From the NCBI RefSeq assembly GCF_954871325.1, contig NC_088776.1, forward strand, positions 3,479,985 through 3,543,984: a stretch of DNA of 64,000 bases, read 5' to 3'. Made by a program: the position numbers and the translations under genes. The notes under the pieces were generated by a model. It saw nothing but the letters and a program-made list of their open reading frames with translations, was not told where the DNA came from and did not search any database. The stretch is from Gordionus sp. m RMFG-2023. Lineage: Eukaryota > Nematomorpha > Gordioida > Chordodea > Parachordodidae. Shown here piece by piece: positions 24,601 through 39,600 of the stretch (position 1 is its first letter; the number at the start of each line of letters is the position of its first letter).

Positions 24601-27600
24601 TAAAAAACATTGGAAATTAATAAAATGCGGATCAAAGGATCAAAGGATGAAAAAGTGGATAAGGGGGGGGGGGGGGAGGAGAAGAAAAGAGATTTCTACC
24701 TTAAACATTAAAGTTGTTAATACGGAAATAAGATCCAATATAAACCTAGATTCTACCATGGAATTCGAGCTATTCTAGAATACGCAATCAATAAACATGA
24801 AAATTTTAATAACACTTTTCCCCGAACTAATATAATTACCGAGGAAAATCCGGGAAAATTGAGGCACAATATATATAGGAAGAAATTCAGTGCCAAGGGT
24901 TTTAAAAAAAATATATTTTGTACGTTTCCCTGATAATTTATTCGTACAAAATATGTAAGAATATACAAATCTTCTTATTACATCCTTTTTTTTGTCGAGG
25001 GAGTGACATAAAGTTTTCTTAAAAACGTTTTAGAAAAAAAAAAGTGAAGTGGGGAAAACGCGAAACAATGCTAAAACCCGTGACGCAACCAATGACATAT
25101 AATAATACCTAGACTGACGATGCATTTTTGAAAGTATCGTTGAATGCAAATCAGCTGGACCCGCCATTTTGGTAACCCATTTAGTAACTATTCTCATGTT
25201 AAAAACTACTATTAAATTGATAACTCGCTTCCTTATTATCTCGATGATCAGGCAATTCTTTAATAAAGTTTGGGTCAGACATAGGAATAAATTGGCCTCT
25301 CGTTTAAAATTTTTAATAACGATATGGGTAATCAAAATGGCGTCCCCAGCTGTTTTTCACTGATGTACACTTCTAATGAATGCATCGTCAGTCTAGGTAT
25401 AATTATTATATGTCATTGGACGCAACTTAACATTATAAGACTTCAATTTAACTATATAGTTGGGTAATGGCTAAATGTCGGTTAATTCGGGTTCAAATCT
25501 TCAGGCGCCTACCGGAGAAAATCCGTTAGCATTGAGGCGTTATATATCGGTTTCTTCCAAATTATTTGAGCTGCTATCCTTTTAAGCAAATCCCCGAGAC
25601 TAAAAGTGATAGTTTTCGGCTATAAACCTGGTTTTAGCCGACTAAGAATTGGGGCTTAAACGGCTTAAAATAAAGAAATTATCCAAACATTACTTCTAAC
25701 GTGCGTTTTTGTTTTTAAAAAAAAATTGAATGACCTGAAAATGGTAGAGTTCGTGTTCCAAAATATACAGAGCACCACTTACCTTTGTGAATATTAGGAA
25801 AAATTTTCTCTTTCACACTGCATTTATAGTAAACGCGTTATCTTCGAACGTTGCGTTATTTAACGCAGCGTTATCACAGCTGATTCAGTTTTAAAAACTA
25901 ATTTAAGATAAAGCTAAAATAGAGATACTTTTTTTATCGAATTAGCAGCTATTATTTTCATCGTATTGCACATTTTTTATATATCAACGCATCGCAAACA
26001 TATGTTTTTAATAATTTCATGGTATCGTTATCGCCATAGCGCTTTATTTTCTATTTTAACGCTGCGTTAAATAAAGCAACGCTTGAACATAGCACGTGTG
26101 CTATCAAGGCTTAACTCTTGAAACTTCAACTCAATTTACATACTTAATAGTAGGGGTGTACCGATACCACTTTTTGGAGGTCGATCCGATCCGATTCGAT
26201 ATTCCAGATATTAAATTGATATCGGCCGATAACCGATCCGATATCATATCTAATTTTGTATTCTGTAAAGATACCGGTTATAATTTTTAATATACTTTTT
26301 ATTAGTACAACATCTATAATTTTACTATACCATAACATATGTCATTTAAATATATTATAATGATCAATTATAGTTTATATTCAATTCAATTGCAATTATT
26401 TATATAATAAGTAATAACATTAATCTATTTACATAATTAGTAATAAACAAATATATTGAAATTTAAAATTAATATATCGAAGATTTCTTTTTAGAAATAC
26501 CAAAATTTTCAATTTAGCAGAGATCGGTCTGCGGTGATGGGGCTGTTAATATCACTATCATCACTAAAAAACAAATTCTTAAGAGATTAATGAACATTTT
26601 TTTAAACAGAATGCGAAAAAAAATAACTATATTGCAGAATGTTTATTAACTAATTATTACTATTAAAAAAATTAAACATAAAAATGGATTTCGATTTTAT
26701 TTATAAAAATAAATGGTTTTTTAGATATAACTTTTTTTAAATTTTGTTAAAAGCGCCAATTTATATCGGATCGGATCGGAAATTTTATAATATTTGCCGA
26801 TAATCGATATTTAAAAATGGGCGAAATATCGGCCCTATCCGATCCGATATAAAATATCGGTACATCCCTACTTAATAGCTATATAACAAATTTTTCGTGT
26901 AGAAATTGAGCAGAATTCACGGAGTGGATATATCTAAACATGTTGAAAATATACGATTCCGGCAAAATTATGTCCTTTAAAAAACTAAAAAGAAGAAAAG
27001 GAAGATTGAAATTTGCTGAAAACCAGGGGTTAATTGAAGCATACTCTTGAAATTTTTTAAAAAGCACTACAAAGTATATAGCCTTCTTTCTTTGTTTAGT
27101 CAAGTAGAGCTCTTTGTGGCTCTCTTTCAAGTAAAGAGATACAGTTTAGTAACTAAAATCCATTATATTGGTGGGCATATTTATATTATATTGAATATAT
27201 ATATATCAGAGACCCTGAAGAGGTACCATTTGAGCGGCCAGGCTCGGATTTTTTTTATGGCGATTTTAAAATCTTCGACCCGGCCCGAGTATTTTTTAAT
27301 TAAATTCGGCCCGGTCCGGGTACGGCCAGGCATGCCGGTCTCTGATACATTTCATTCATAGGGCCCCATCCAGGGTTCCCATACGTATTTCCCCATTCAA
27401 ACAAAGGTATTTTTTTTACCCCACTTTTGGCTGGAGGGCACCTAGGCTGGATTTATGGGCTTGTTCGGGATGTAAGATGGCGAAGAAAATAGATCAAGGT
27501 CGTACAACAATATTCAAAATTTTTAAAAAATATATAAATATATATATATATACAAACCCAAAAACCGGGCCCTAAAATTTTGACCCTCTTTCACAATTCT

Positions 27601-30600
27601 TTTGATATAGGGTGGAATATTTTTTTTAAAAAAAATATATGTATCGTTCAGAATTAGCTTCGGTATAATAATTCGTTTATTAAAATGTAACGCGATTCGC
27701 TCAAACGACGAATAAATTTTTGCGTATCTTTTGAAATACGATATCTACCAATAAAATAACAATATTAATACATAATTATGTGGTATTATCTTTATTCTAG
27801 TTAATATAATATAAATTGATAGAAATAAAAACGAGGGAGGATGAGGATACAATAACATTATAAATCGATTAAAAATAATATACAGTACAAATATTAAATT
27901 TTAATCTTGAATTTTTTAAATGTGAAAAAAAAAACAGATAATACCATATATATATATATATACATATATAAAAAATATTTATGGCATTGGCAATGTTGTG
28001 TAGATTTTGACGAAAAACATTTCCATGTATTTTTTTGTTTTTAAAAAAAAATATTTCGTGAAATAAAATTTTATTCAGTCTTATAAAATTTTAAAATGTT
28101 GATCAATGAATGTTTTTAAAGTATATATGAAATTAATATTGATAGGGAAGTAAACACATGGAATTTAAATCGAGTTTTTTTAAAAAAATGGCTACTAAAT
28201 GAGGGAAAATATCAGAGTTGTAAAGGATCTAGATACTTATATAAAAATGTGGTATCTGTATCTTGATAGATTTTTGATTAAATAATCTGTATCTAGATAT
28301 TATTTTAGACGTTGTATCTGTATCTAGATCCATTTAAAAAGTATCTTTTAACAACTCTGGAAAATATAATTAAATATTCTCAAATGTTGTTCCCAATTCC
28401 GGGAAAGATGGACAATATTTCCTCAAATTTTAGCCATTTTTTTTTTTTAAATTACTCATTTTTTATATACAAGTGTTTAATTCCCTCGCATCTAGTGTTG
28501 TTAAACGGCTGGCTTTGAGCCGATTTTTTAAAAACGGTACAATACTTCATCTAGAAAAATATTCCCTGAAGTTTTTGCTCATAGAAGGAACAAATGTCTA
28601 GACATGTATTATCGAAATTTTGATGCTTAGGCAATATTTTTCTGGCTAGAATATTGAGTTAGCCGTTTTTAAAAAATAGGCTCAAAACGAGCCGTTTAAC
28701 AACACCACTTCGCATCTATTAATATTATTTTTAAATTTTTTTTATAGGAGATATAAGTGAGATTCCCAATTTTTTAGCGATTTTTTTTTTGTTTCGGCGA
28801 ATTAGAACCTAACCCGTGAAATGTGAATGGTTAGTTGGCAACAACCGTTACAATTTGAAATATATTAGGGTGAAAAAAAAGGAAATTAAATTGTTTCCAT
28901 TTTTTTTAAAAAAAGGCGCGAAAAAAGCCTTAGCCCTGCATTTCCAGTTAGCACGAATTCGCAGCGAAGTAAACAGAATATGCTGTATTTTTGTATACTT
29001 TACACGAGTACACTTCGCCACAAATTTAGTACACTTCGCCACGAATTAGGGTTCGCCATGATTTTAGTAAACTTCGCCACAAATTTAGTAAACTTCGCCA
29101 CAAATTTAATGCACTTCGCCACAAATTTAATAAATAAAGGGTAAAGAATGATGAAAATGGGGAGAGGCGAAAAAAAAAATGAGGAAACGAAATCGTCAAA
29201 TCTAGCAGCCCTCTCTAAGTTTTTTTTTTAAAAAAAATAATAAAGTCTCAACTGAAGTGCCAATATGTGATGATTCAATTTAGAGGGTTTTATTGATTAT
29301 TCGAAATATTATTGATCGCTTAAAGTTCGCAATAGTGACCGGAAATTGAAACACTGTAATCGCGGATCTATCGGAACCTGAACACACTTTTTTTTATATA
29401 TCGGAACACTTGAACCGGATGAACTTTTTTAAACGGATATATAGTTATTTTTATATATCGAAACACTCGAAATAGGAAGACTTAAAGTTATCAAGAAACC
29501 GGATATGGTTTTTTATATATAGAAATACTTGAAGAAGTACTTTGTTAAAATATTAAAAAACCGGATATAGTTTTTTATATATTTAGTCCATGTTTTCAGA
29601 ACTGCGAAATATAATATACATATATATATATATATGGGATATTAAATATAATTACGGAGTTTGATGCCTATTGGTAGTCCTTCCGAAGGTGTCAAAGGAT
29701 ATATCGAACCAGGCATAAATGTCAGAATGAGCCTTGTGATAGGCGTCGCATATCTCCATGGGAGTTTGACCACTCTCCAAAGCTTTCAATTCCGTAGCAG
29801 TCCCGTATTCATCTGTCCCGCAAAGGAATAATGTGTTTGTATAAGGTTTAAATCGGCAATACCTGTTTTAAGTATGTTTTTATTTAAATATAAAACAAAA
29901 AATTGTTTTATAGGGCCAAAAAAGAAGATAAATATTTTGAATAGGTTATTGAAAACATTTTATAGAGCCTAGCCTATAAATTGGGGTGTAAATATTGTAA
30001 TTCAAACACCGTATACATTACCCCTCGTTTTACAAAACGGATATGACGTAATTTTTTCTTCATATGCATGTCCTTCTTATCCTTATTATCCTTCTTATAT
30101 ATCTAATGACGTGTTGTATTTCCCTCCCTTTTAAAAAAATTTTTATTTTTTGCTTTCCATATATGAATCGTAAAAATATTTTCATTCCATCTTCGGTCTA
30201 GAATTGGGGTGCACCATTTTTCCCAAATGTTTAAAAATGAGAAGAAAAAAAATCCACAGTTAAAGTTTTAAAATCAACTATAGGAAAAGTTTATCGATCA
30301 ATTTAAATTAAAAATTTCGCAAATAATGTATCATATTAATCAATTAATTAATTAATAATTTTGCCTAAAAAAAATATAGATATAAAATTTTTATTTCATA
30401 AAAAAATCGAAATTAAAAATGAAGCAAACACGACAACTTTATTGAGTATTTGTAAATACGTGAACGTTTTATATTTTTTTTTACGCGAAATGCCAATCAA
30501 CCAATTAAAATAAGGTTGGATAGAAAGATTAGATGTAATATATTATATGTGGATTTTATTATATTTTTAATTAATTTCTTTATAAAAAAAATATCCGTAA

Positions 30601-33600
30601 TTTTTATATAAAAAGAAATTAATTTTCTTTCGAATAATTGGATTTATATTGTAGTTTTATTTGTCTTTTGATTTGATAATTTTATATAATTCTTGACGAT
30701 TCGTTTTTTAGAAAGTTTGGTTAAGTTTCTAGGATTTGTTTGGGTAGATTTTAGATTTGTTTTAGTTTGTGTTTGTAGGTTTTTTTTTAGTTATGACTTC
30801 CTCTTTCTTTTTTTAGTTGCATGTGTTTTATATTTGGTGATATTAATAAAAACAGAAACTATTAAGTGATATAATATAATAAGTTTGAAGTGTTTAAAAT
30901 AACAGAAATACCATTTATGGTTAGGAAAAAAAATTTAATAATTAATAAAAATTTTTCATAACAACACTTTTTAATTACAAAAAAATAATTTTTTAAATTT
31001 AAAATGTTTAATATTTAACAGAGTTGTTAAAGGATCTAGATACTCTAGATATAAAAATGTGGTATCTGTATCTGTATCTAGATAAATTTTTGATTAAAAT
31101 ATCTGTATCAAGATATTATTTTAGACGATGTATCTGTATCTAGATCCATTTAAAAAGTATCTTTTAACAACTCTGATAGTTAATAATATTTTATCCAAAT
31201 AATACCAATAATAGTTTTAGAAAATTCTTCTTTATTATAATAATAATTCCTTTTTAACTAATCATTCCTTTTCCACATCATTTTCGCAATCTGCTATATA
31301 AGTGCCAATTCTACTATAATAAACCCTTACGATTTTACAAACTTTTATAATCATATGCATGATTTTTTGGAACTTGGTTTTCGGGAACAACCAATCAATT
31401 AAAAGTAATATAAATTTAATATTTTATATATTATTTTTATCTTTTCTCTATTTATATAAAAATAAAGATACCAATGTCGAAACGCTCAAAACTAAACGAG
31501 AATTGCAATTTTAAAATATAATATTTTCTTACAAAATCAAATCATTATGGTAAATTATTGTGTTTGTGTTTGTATTTGTAATTATTAGATTATTATAAAT
31601 ATATACAAAATAAAATGTTCTTTGGTTGATAATTTTTATATTTCATTCTTTCTGAGCGCCTTTCTATAGAAAAAAAAAAGAATGGCATTTACATTTTGTA
31701 TCTGCAATATAAGTTAATTACTATAAAAGGTGGGTGGTGGCTGATTTTAAGTTTTAAATTCTTTAGTGTAAGTCTTTATGATCAATATTGAGATTCAAGG
31801 TTCTCAGAATCTGTAATAAAGATCAATAAATACATAGTATTATTTTTTGTATACAATACAAGTAATATACCACTTATACTTTACAAATCTTCCAAAAAAT
31901 TAATTTTCCAATTACATACGATATTCTAGAAACATAGGTAAATTCTTATATTGTAAAATTTGAAAAAATATTCACTTAAACTATTTTTTTTCCTAATACA
32001 TACTAAATGTGGTATTTCTGTTTTTTTTTAAACGCTTCAAACTTATTATTATACCACTTGATAGTTTTTGTTTTTATTATATCACCAAATGAAAAACATG
32101 CAACCCTGTAATGTTCAAAATCTTCTATCTATAATAATTTTTTTTTAAATTAGAATTTAGTGTTATTAAACCAATGACAAGCGTCGTTAAAAGCAAATCA
32201 GCTGAACCCGCTATTTTGGTAACACGTATAGTAATTATTATCATGTTAAAAAACTGCTATTAAATTGATAACTTGCTTCCCTTATTATCTCGATGATCCG
32301 GTAATTCTTTAATAAGGTTTGGATCAGATATAGGAATGCATTAAACTCTCGTTTAAAATTTTAATAATATGATTAGTGTAACCAAGATGGCGTCTCCAGC
32401 TGATTTTCATTTGATGTACACTTTTAATGAATGAATCGTCAGTCTAGGTATTATATATGTCATTGTGTTAAACTATCCATCTCTAAATCAACTATAAAAC
32501 AGCGTAGCCATGATTTTATCCAGAAATATTCTAATCGATCTTCAGGTGAGACTCAACTAGAAGCTTTGCCCTCTAGCGTTGAAGTTTCAACAGAGCTACG
32601 CTAATCTTTCCTCATTTCCATCTAACTGGAAGTATATGTCATCTGCGCACGATATTATTCTGTTTGCAAAACGTATCGCGTGGTGTGACCCTAAATCTGC
32701 TGGATCGGATGCGCCCTGTGCCTCGACAGGAGTGGCGATAGAGTACAACCTTGTTAAGGCTTGGCTAAGACACAAGAGAGGATGGTCAAGGTTAGGTAAC
32801 TTAACAACACTATTAGAAATTTAATAAATAAATTCAAGATAATAACATTCCAAATCGTCGAAATTAACACTATATCTTCATTTTATTTATTTTTTTTTTT
32901 TTCTCCTAATTTATTTCTAAACAATTAAATGTTTTCTTAATAAAATTTATATATAAAAAAACTGATATTTAATTTTTTTTTAAAAAAAATTTTCCATACA
33001 TTCCCTATCAGCTCTAACTCAGAGCATAAAACTCTAAACATAGTTCTAATATCCTCTTTTTTTTTAGTCTCGTCGCTAATTTTTGCCATTCACTCTTCGG
33101 GATCAATTTAATATTTAAAAAAAAATTTGTTGTAGCAAATTCATGGTCAAAATTTGGCTAAGTGTTTTAGAGATCCTGTAAAAAAAATTGTTACTTTTAA
33201 AATCATATTATTTGGATTTAAAAATGATAATCTATCATTGCAAATAATAAAAATGGTCCCACTTTAGACATTTTAATTGACCTTTAATTTAGTGAATGGG
33301 ATTGAATTTGAAAATTTTTTGAATGCTAACTGGAATTCTGAATAATTAATTGGGATTCATTCCCTTCTTATTAATCTGTAAAGAGTGAGAGGGCTATGGA
33401 TTTCATCTTCTTCTTTTTTAAAAGAAAAAAGGAAAAATCTTCCAATTTGGCTGTGCACTGAATCGCCCTCTAGTAAAAATTGAATGGTCAGGAGCACCAT
33501 ATTTGATTTGAATTGTTTCGATTACACTCGTTGTATTATTTAGCTAAATAATGTTTTTAAAAAAGCATAAATTATAACGGAATTTTTTATTTAGGGCCAC

Positions 33601-36600
33601 ACAGGAATCAGCCCATAGAATTAGGTGCGAGAAAGTTGGAAATTTTTTTTTAATATCACATCTCTACTTAATGCTATCACACATTGCAAGCAATTTTTGC
33701 ATTGACGCCAAATAGCATAATCTCCCACCTTTGTCTTGACTAAGATATGCGGTTTCATTTTTAAAGAGATAATTTATCTTCTATAATAAGAAGACCCAAC
33801 CTCAGATCCTGGTAATGTTGTAACATTTTGAGGGTCAAAGGATCTGACTAAAAAAAATTTTTTGACTTGGCTATAATCATATCCATACCTCTTATCAATG
33901 CTATTTTCAACATAATCTTCATGGTGTTTAGAAGAGTAATTATTTAATATCTTGTGCATTCATAATTTTCCTTCATATCTACCTATAACTGGTTTAGCAA
34001 ATCTAATATTAAAATTATTTTTAAATATTATTATGTGTTATTGATCTTTAACAGGAATTCTTGATAATTCATCTCATTTTTTAGAATATAAATCTTAGGG
34101 CATTGCTATAATTGAGACTTCCCTCGAAGTATTCCTTTGAAGAATCTTTCCGCTTGTACCTTCTCTAGGAGCCAAATAAGTTTCAGTATTTTGGTATAAA
34201 TTTTTAAAGAAATAACGGTTTATTACATATATCAAGTTTTTCTTTAAAAAAAAAAATCGTCTGCAAACTCTAACTTTAACATTCTCCACTTCAAAAAAAA
34301 TATAAGTATGAATAGTTATTATAATTTAAAGAATCTTTTGCCCTTCTCTTACATGGAGTCCTAACAATAAATTTTCTAAAGAAAGGTGCCTTAGCATCAT
34401 CAGCCAATCTCCAAAAAGCCGCATGAATAATTTTATTCTGATCTGCATAAACTTCTTTATGACATTGAAATATAGATTTATGAGAACGATCATTTCTGCA
34501 CCATCCTTGCTCTTTTCAAATCACCTTTCCCTTTAGTCTTTTTCTTTCATTTGCTTTGCTTCTAGAAGTTCGAGGGCTAGGTAAAGTAAAAAATAATGAG
34601 ATTCCTTAATTCAATTTCCATAGCTATATTTAATGAACAAGTAATGCTTAATAATTTATTATTTAAATTAGGAGCAAGTAGATTATTAAAATATTGTGAT
34701 AAATTTTACATATTATACTCGTTTTCAAATTCAATTTTTATATCTTTATTTAAAGATTCCACATGAAAACTATATTAAAAATACTACTGCTACAAAATAT
34801 TAAGAAATTTAACTTGATAGCATTGATCTAGAATTGGAGTGCTTTACTCAATATTTTAAAAATTTTTTAGTTAGAAATGGATAAAATAAACTCGTTTATT
34901 CCCAATATATATATAAATAAAAACTAGATTTTAAAAAAATATTAATTTTTGGCCAAAGTTATAGCTCTTGTCAATTTTGCGCTAATAAAACGGACGTAAT
35001 CTTTGCTTCATATTCACGACCTATCCTATTATCTTATTTAATCGCGGGTTGTATTTCCCTCCTTTTTTCAATTTCTCGACTTCCATATTGAATCGTAAAA
35101 TATTTTTCATTCCATATACATCCCCGAATTATTTTAATGTCAAGCTAAATTATTTATTATTTTATAGTATTCTTAATATAGTTTTCATGTGTAATCCTTG
35201 AATAAATGTATAAAAAATTGAACATGAAATGCAATAATTATATCTAAAATAAAATAAAAATTCCATTATAATTTATGCTTTAAAACACTATTATTTAGCT
35301 AATAATACGACTTAGTGTTGTTAAACGGCTCGTTTTGAGCCGATTTTTAAAAACGGCTAACTCAATATTTCATCCAGAAAGATATTAGTACTACGCAAGT
35401 CCGAAGATTTTGCTCATAGAAGAAACAAAGGTCTAGACATATATTGACAAAATATCGAGGCTTAGACAATGTTTTTCTGGCTAAAATATTGAGTGCCGTT
35501 TAACAACACTTATACAACTAGTGTAATCGAAGCAATTCAAATCAAATATGGTGCTCCTGGCCATTCAATTTTACGGGAGGTCGATTCAGTGAGCCAAATT
35601 AAGATGTTTTTAAAAAAATGGAATCCATAGCTCTCTCATTTTTTTTTATAAATTAATTAGAGATGCAAATCATAAAAAATCCATTTGAAGTGTTTGAAAT
35701 GACCCCAAATAATTATTTAGATTTCCATTCTGCATCAAAAAATTTCAAATTTAATTATATTTCATTCACTAAATTAAAGTTAATTAATATTTCAAAAGTG
35801 GAATCATTTTATTTGCCATATAGATTACAATTTAAATCTAATATGATAAAAGTATCAATTTTTACAGGATTTGAAAACAGGTAGGTTTTTCAAAATATTA
35901 AATTGATCCCAAGAATGAAGGGCAAAATTAACGATGAAAGTAAAAAAAAGTAGAAATATGTTAGAGCTTATACCTATAGCTGATAGAGAATTATATGAAA
36001 AAATTATTAATAAAATATTAGCATTATCCTTATATTCATTTTAATTAATTGTATGAATAAATTAGAAAAAAAATATATAGATATGTTATTTTTGATGATA
36101 TGAAATTATTATTTCAAATTTATTTTATTTTAAAAAAAATGTAAATTGAACATTTTGAATATTGAAAAATATCTATTATTGCTTCACTTGCATTTGATTT
36201 ATCAAATAAATTTTATATTTAAATTTTTAGACTATAATTTATGATAAATTATTTGTGAAATTTTTCATTAAATTCAGGGAATGACTAAAATACGCGTCCC
36301 CGAAAACTACGCGTCCCTACGCGTCCCTACGCGTCCCCGGTCAAAACGATTTATTTTTATTAATATTAATGGGAAATCTTATTAAGCTTTATAAGATGAG
36401 TTAGAAAATGTTTTTTTTAATTTAAAAAAAATACGGTAACTATATAAAATTTACAAAAATTTATTTTTTAAAAAAATAAACTACGCGTCCCTACGCGTCC
36501 CTACGCGTCCCTACGCGTCCCCGGTCAAAATACAGTTTTTTTAAAAAAATCAAAACGGATTCATATTTAGCTCATTAAAAGAATACAGAATATGTAAATA

Positions 36601-39600
36601 TTATATTTTAAACTATTTTATAACTTAGTGATTTTTTCAAAAAACACTTTTTTTTTCAAAAACACTACGCGTCCCCGGTCAAAAAACCGTTTTTTTTAAA
36701 AAATAATAGCAGATTCATGTTTAACTTTTTAAGGAGATTCAGAAAATGGTATTAATAAAAAAATTTAAAAAAAAAATTTTTTTCGAAAAATTTTTTTTTG
36801 GCTAAACTACGCGTCCCTACGCGTCCCCGGTCAAAATACAGTTTTTTTAAAAAAATCAAAACGGATTCATATTTAGCTCATTAAAAGAATACAGAATATT
36901 TTAATATTATATATTAAACTATTTTATAACTTAGTGATTTTTTCAAAAAACACTTTTTTTTTCAAAAACACTACGCGTCCCCGGTCAAAAAACCGTTTTT
37001 TTAAAAAAATAATAGCAGATTCATGTTTAACTTTTTAAGGAGATTCAGAAAATGGTATTAATAAAAAAAAATTTTAAAAAAAATTTTTTCCAAAAAAATT
37101 TTTTTTTGGCTAAACTACGCGTCCCTACGCGTCCCCGGTCAAAATACAGTTTTTTTTTAAAAATCAAAACGGATTCATATTTAGCTCATTGAAAGAATAC
37201 AGAATATGTAAATATTATATTTTAAACTATTTTATAACTTAGTGATTTTTTCAAAAAACACTTTTTTTCGAAAACACTACGCGTCCCCGGTCAAAAAACC
37301 GTTTTTTTTAAAAAATAAAAGCAGATTCATGTTTAGCTTTTTAAGGAGATTCAGAAAATGGTATTAATAAAAAAAATTTAAAAAAAAGATTTTTTTCGAA
37401 AAAATTTTTTTGGCTAAACTACGCGTCCCTACGCGTCCCCGGTCAAAATACAGTTTTTTTAAAAAAATCAAAACGGATTCATATTTAGCTCATTAAAAGA
37501 ATACAGAATATCTTAATATTATATATTAAACTATTTTATAACTTAGTGATTTTTTCAAAAAACACTTTTTTTTTCAAAAACACTACGCGTCCCCGGTCAA
37601 AAAACCTTTTTTTTTAAAAAATAATAGCAGATTCATGTTTAACTTTTTAAGGAGATTCAGAAAATGGTATTAATAAAAAAAAAATTTTTTTTTGGCTAAA
37701 CTACGCGTCCCTACGCGTCCCCGGTCAAAATACAGTTTTTTTAAAAAAATCAAAACGGATTCATATTTAGCTCATTAAAAGAATACAGAATATCTTAATA
37801 TTATATATTAAACTATTTTATAACTTAGTATTTTTTCAAAAAACACTTTTTTTTTCAAAAACACTACGCGTCCCCGGTCAAAAAACCGTTTTTTTAAAAA
37901 AATAAAAGCAGATTCATGTTTAGCTTTTCAAGAAGATTCAGAATAATTTTGGTAGTTGAGAATTCAAATAAAATATTTAAAAAAGCCAATGTCTAGCCCA
38001 TATTTAAAATTAAAAAATTTTCAAGGATATCTATTTTAAATTTTACCCAAGTTGATTTCTATCATAAATGTAAATTATGATATTTCTAATACCCTTACAT
38101 TGCAACATTTTTACCTCTTTTTCTCCTAAATATTAATATTTTTATGAAATATATTAATAAAGCATATTTAGTATCGATACACCTAATTAATTAGTAATTA
38201 CCCATCAACCCCGTCATTCTGTTAAATTAATTTTATAAAAAAAAAAATTTAATATATATATATACAAATATATCAAAATATAAAATTGACGGGGGGGCTC
38301 AATGGTTAGAACGTATGCCTTCCGAACGATAAGTTGCGAGTTCGAATCCCGCATTGCCATAAAAAATTTAAAAAAAGAATTTTTAACATTAGCGAGATAA
38401 TAATAGCTCTCGATTTATTTAACATTAAGATGATAGGAAAGTTGATAGAAAAAAAAAATTTTAACATTAGGAGAGTGAAATTAACGTTAAGAAGATATTA
38501 TAAAGTTGATAGAAAAAAAATACGAAAAGTTCATTTCTTGATTACATTTATAGATAGTGTGTTAAAAAGCTAAAAAATCAAACAAAGTTGAGGGTTCTAA
38601 ATCTGATTGATGAATTAGAAAATATTATAATTATTAATTTATTTTTCATTTATATAAGTTTTTTAAAATAACTTTCTAATCTTACATTAATAGTTAAAAT
38701 TTATCATTTTATGTTTTGTATATGGGAGACTGGGGTTAGGACCCCGGGCTTGGCAAACCACTTAATCTCATTTCAAAATTAAATATCCTAATATAGTTTT
38801 TATTAGTTTACATCTATAGACAAAAAATCTTTTGAAATATTTAATTTATTAAAGATTTTATTTAAGAAATAAAATTTTGATGAAATTTTCAAAATTTTTA
38901 CATGACAAAATTTTAATTTTTATTAAAATATATAATCATTTATATCTAAATTAAATTTTATAGTTAATTTTAAACACTCTTCTATAATTTGGAAAAGTTC
39001 AATGTGTATTTATTATATCTAGATAATATTTCAATCATAATTTGTCAATAATAAAATACCATTTATATTACATATTATTATATACAATCGTAATAGGTAA
39101 AAAAATGTAAATATTCATTTGTTGTAAAATAATGTGGGTGTTTCAATCACGGTAGTCTTTTTATTTCCGACGTATCACGATTTAGTTTTCCAATTTCAAT
39201 CATTGACCAAACTATAATATGATGTTGTTTTCATCTTCGATATCTATTTATAGTTTATATAATAATATAATATATTTATTTTTATATGCCTTTTTACCTT
39301 CAATAAGAGAGTCTTTCTCGGGAGGCGCCAGGGAAGCCTCGGGCTATTGGAGATGTGAGGGAAATCATTATATAAGATACTGTCCAGAGCTGCGCCGAAC
39401 CTATTATGATGTTTTGGAGACAAACCTCACCCCAGTGCGCCCAACTAATCGTCACTTTTTGGAGACAAACGACAAGGCGCACTTCTGCCCCCTCCCTAAC
39501 GGCGCCCATTCCAGCCGTGCCGATTCACGTATGGGCGCTCATTCCAGCCGGGCCGATTACCGTATCGGCAACACCACCGAGCCCAAGTTAACAGGTTGAC

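Noticed and set aside
32579-32824. 81-residue plus-strand frame
   Set aside because: It overlaps dispersed repeat R1, which recurs on both strands, and has no domain.
38291-38359. A functional tRNA gene
   Set aside because: Acceptor strands do not pair and the anticodon stem fails. Only the A-box, B-box and T-arm parts are convincing.
38334-38573. 79-residue frame, mirrored at 41047-41286
   Set aside because: It starts inside the tRNA-like segment, has no recognisable domain and a biased Ile/Lys/Arg composition. Its duplication is explained by the inverted arms.
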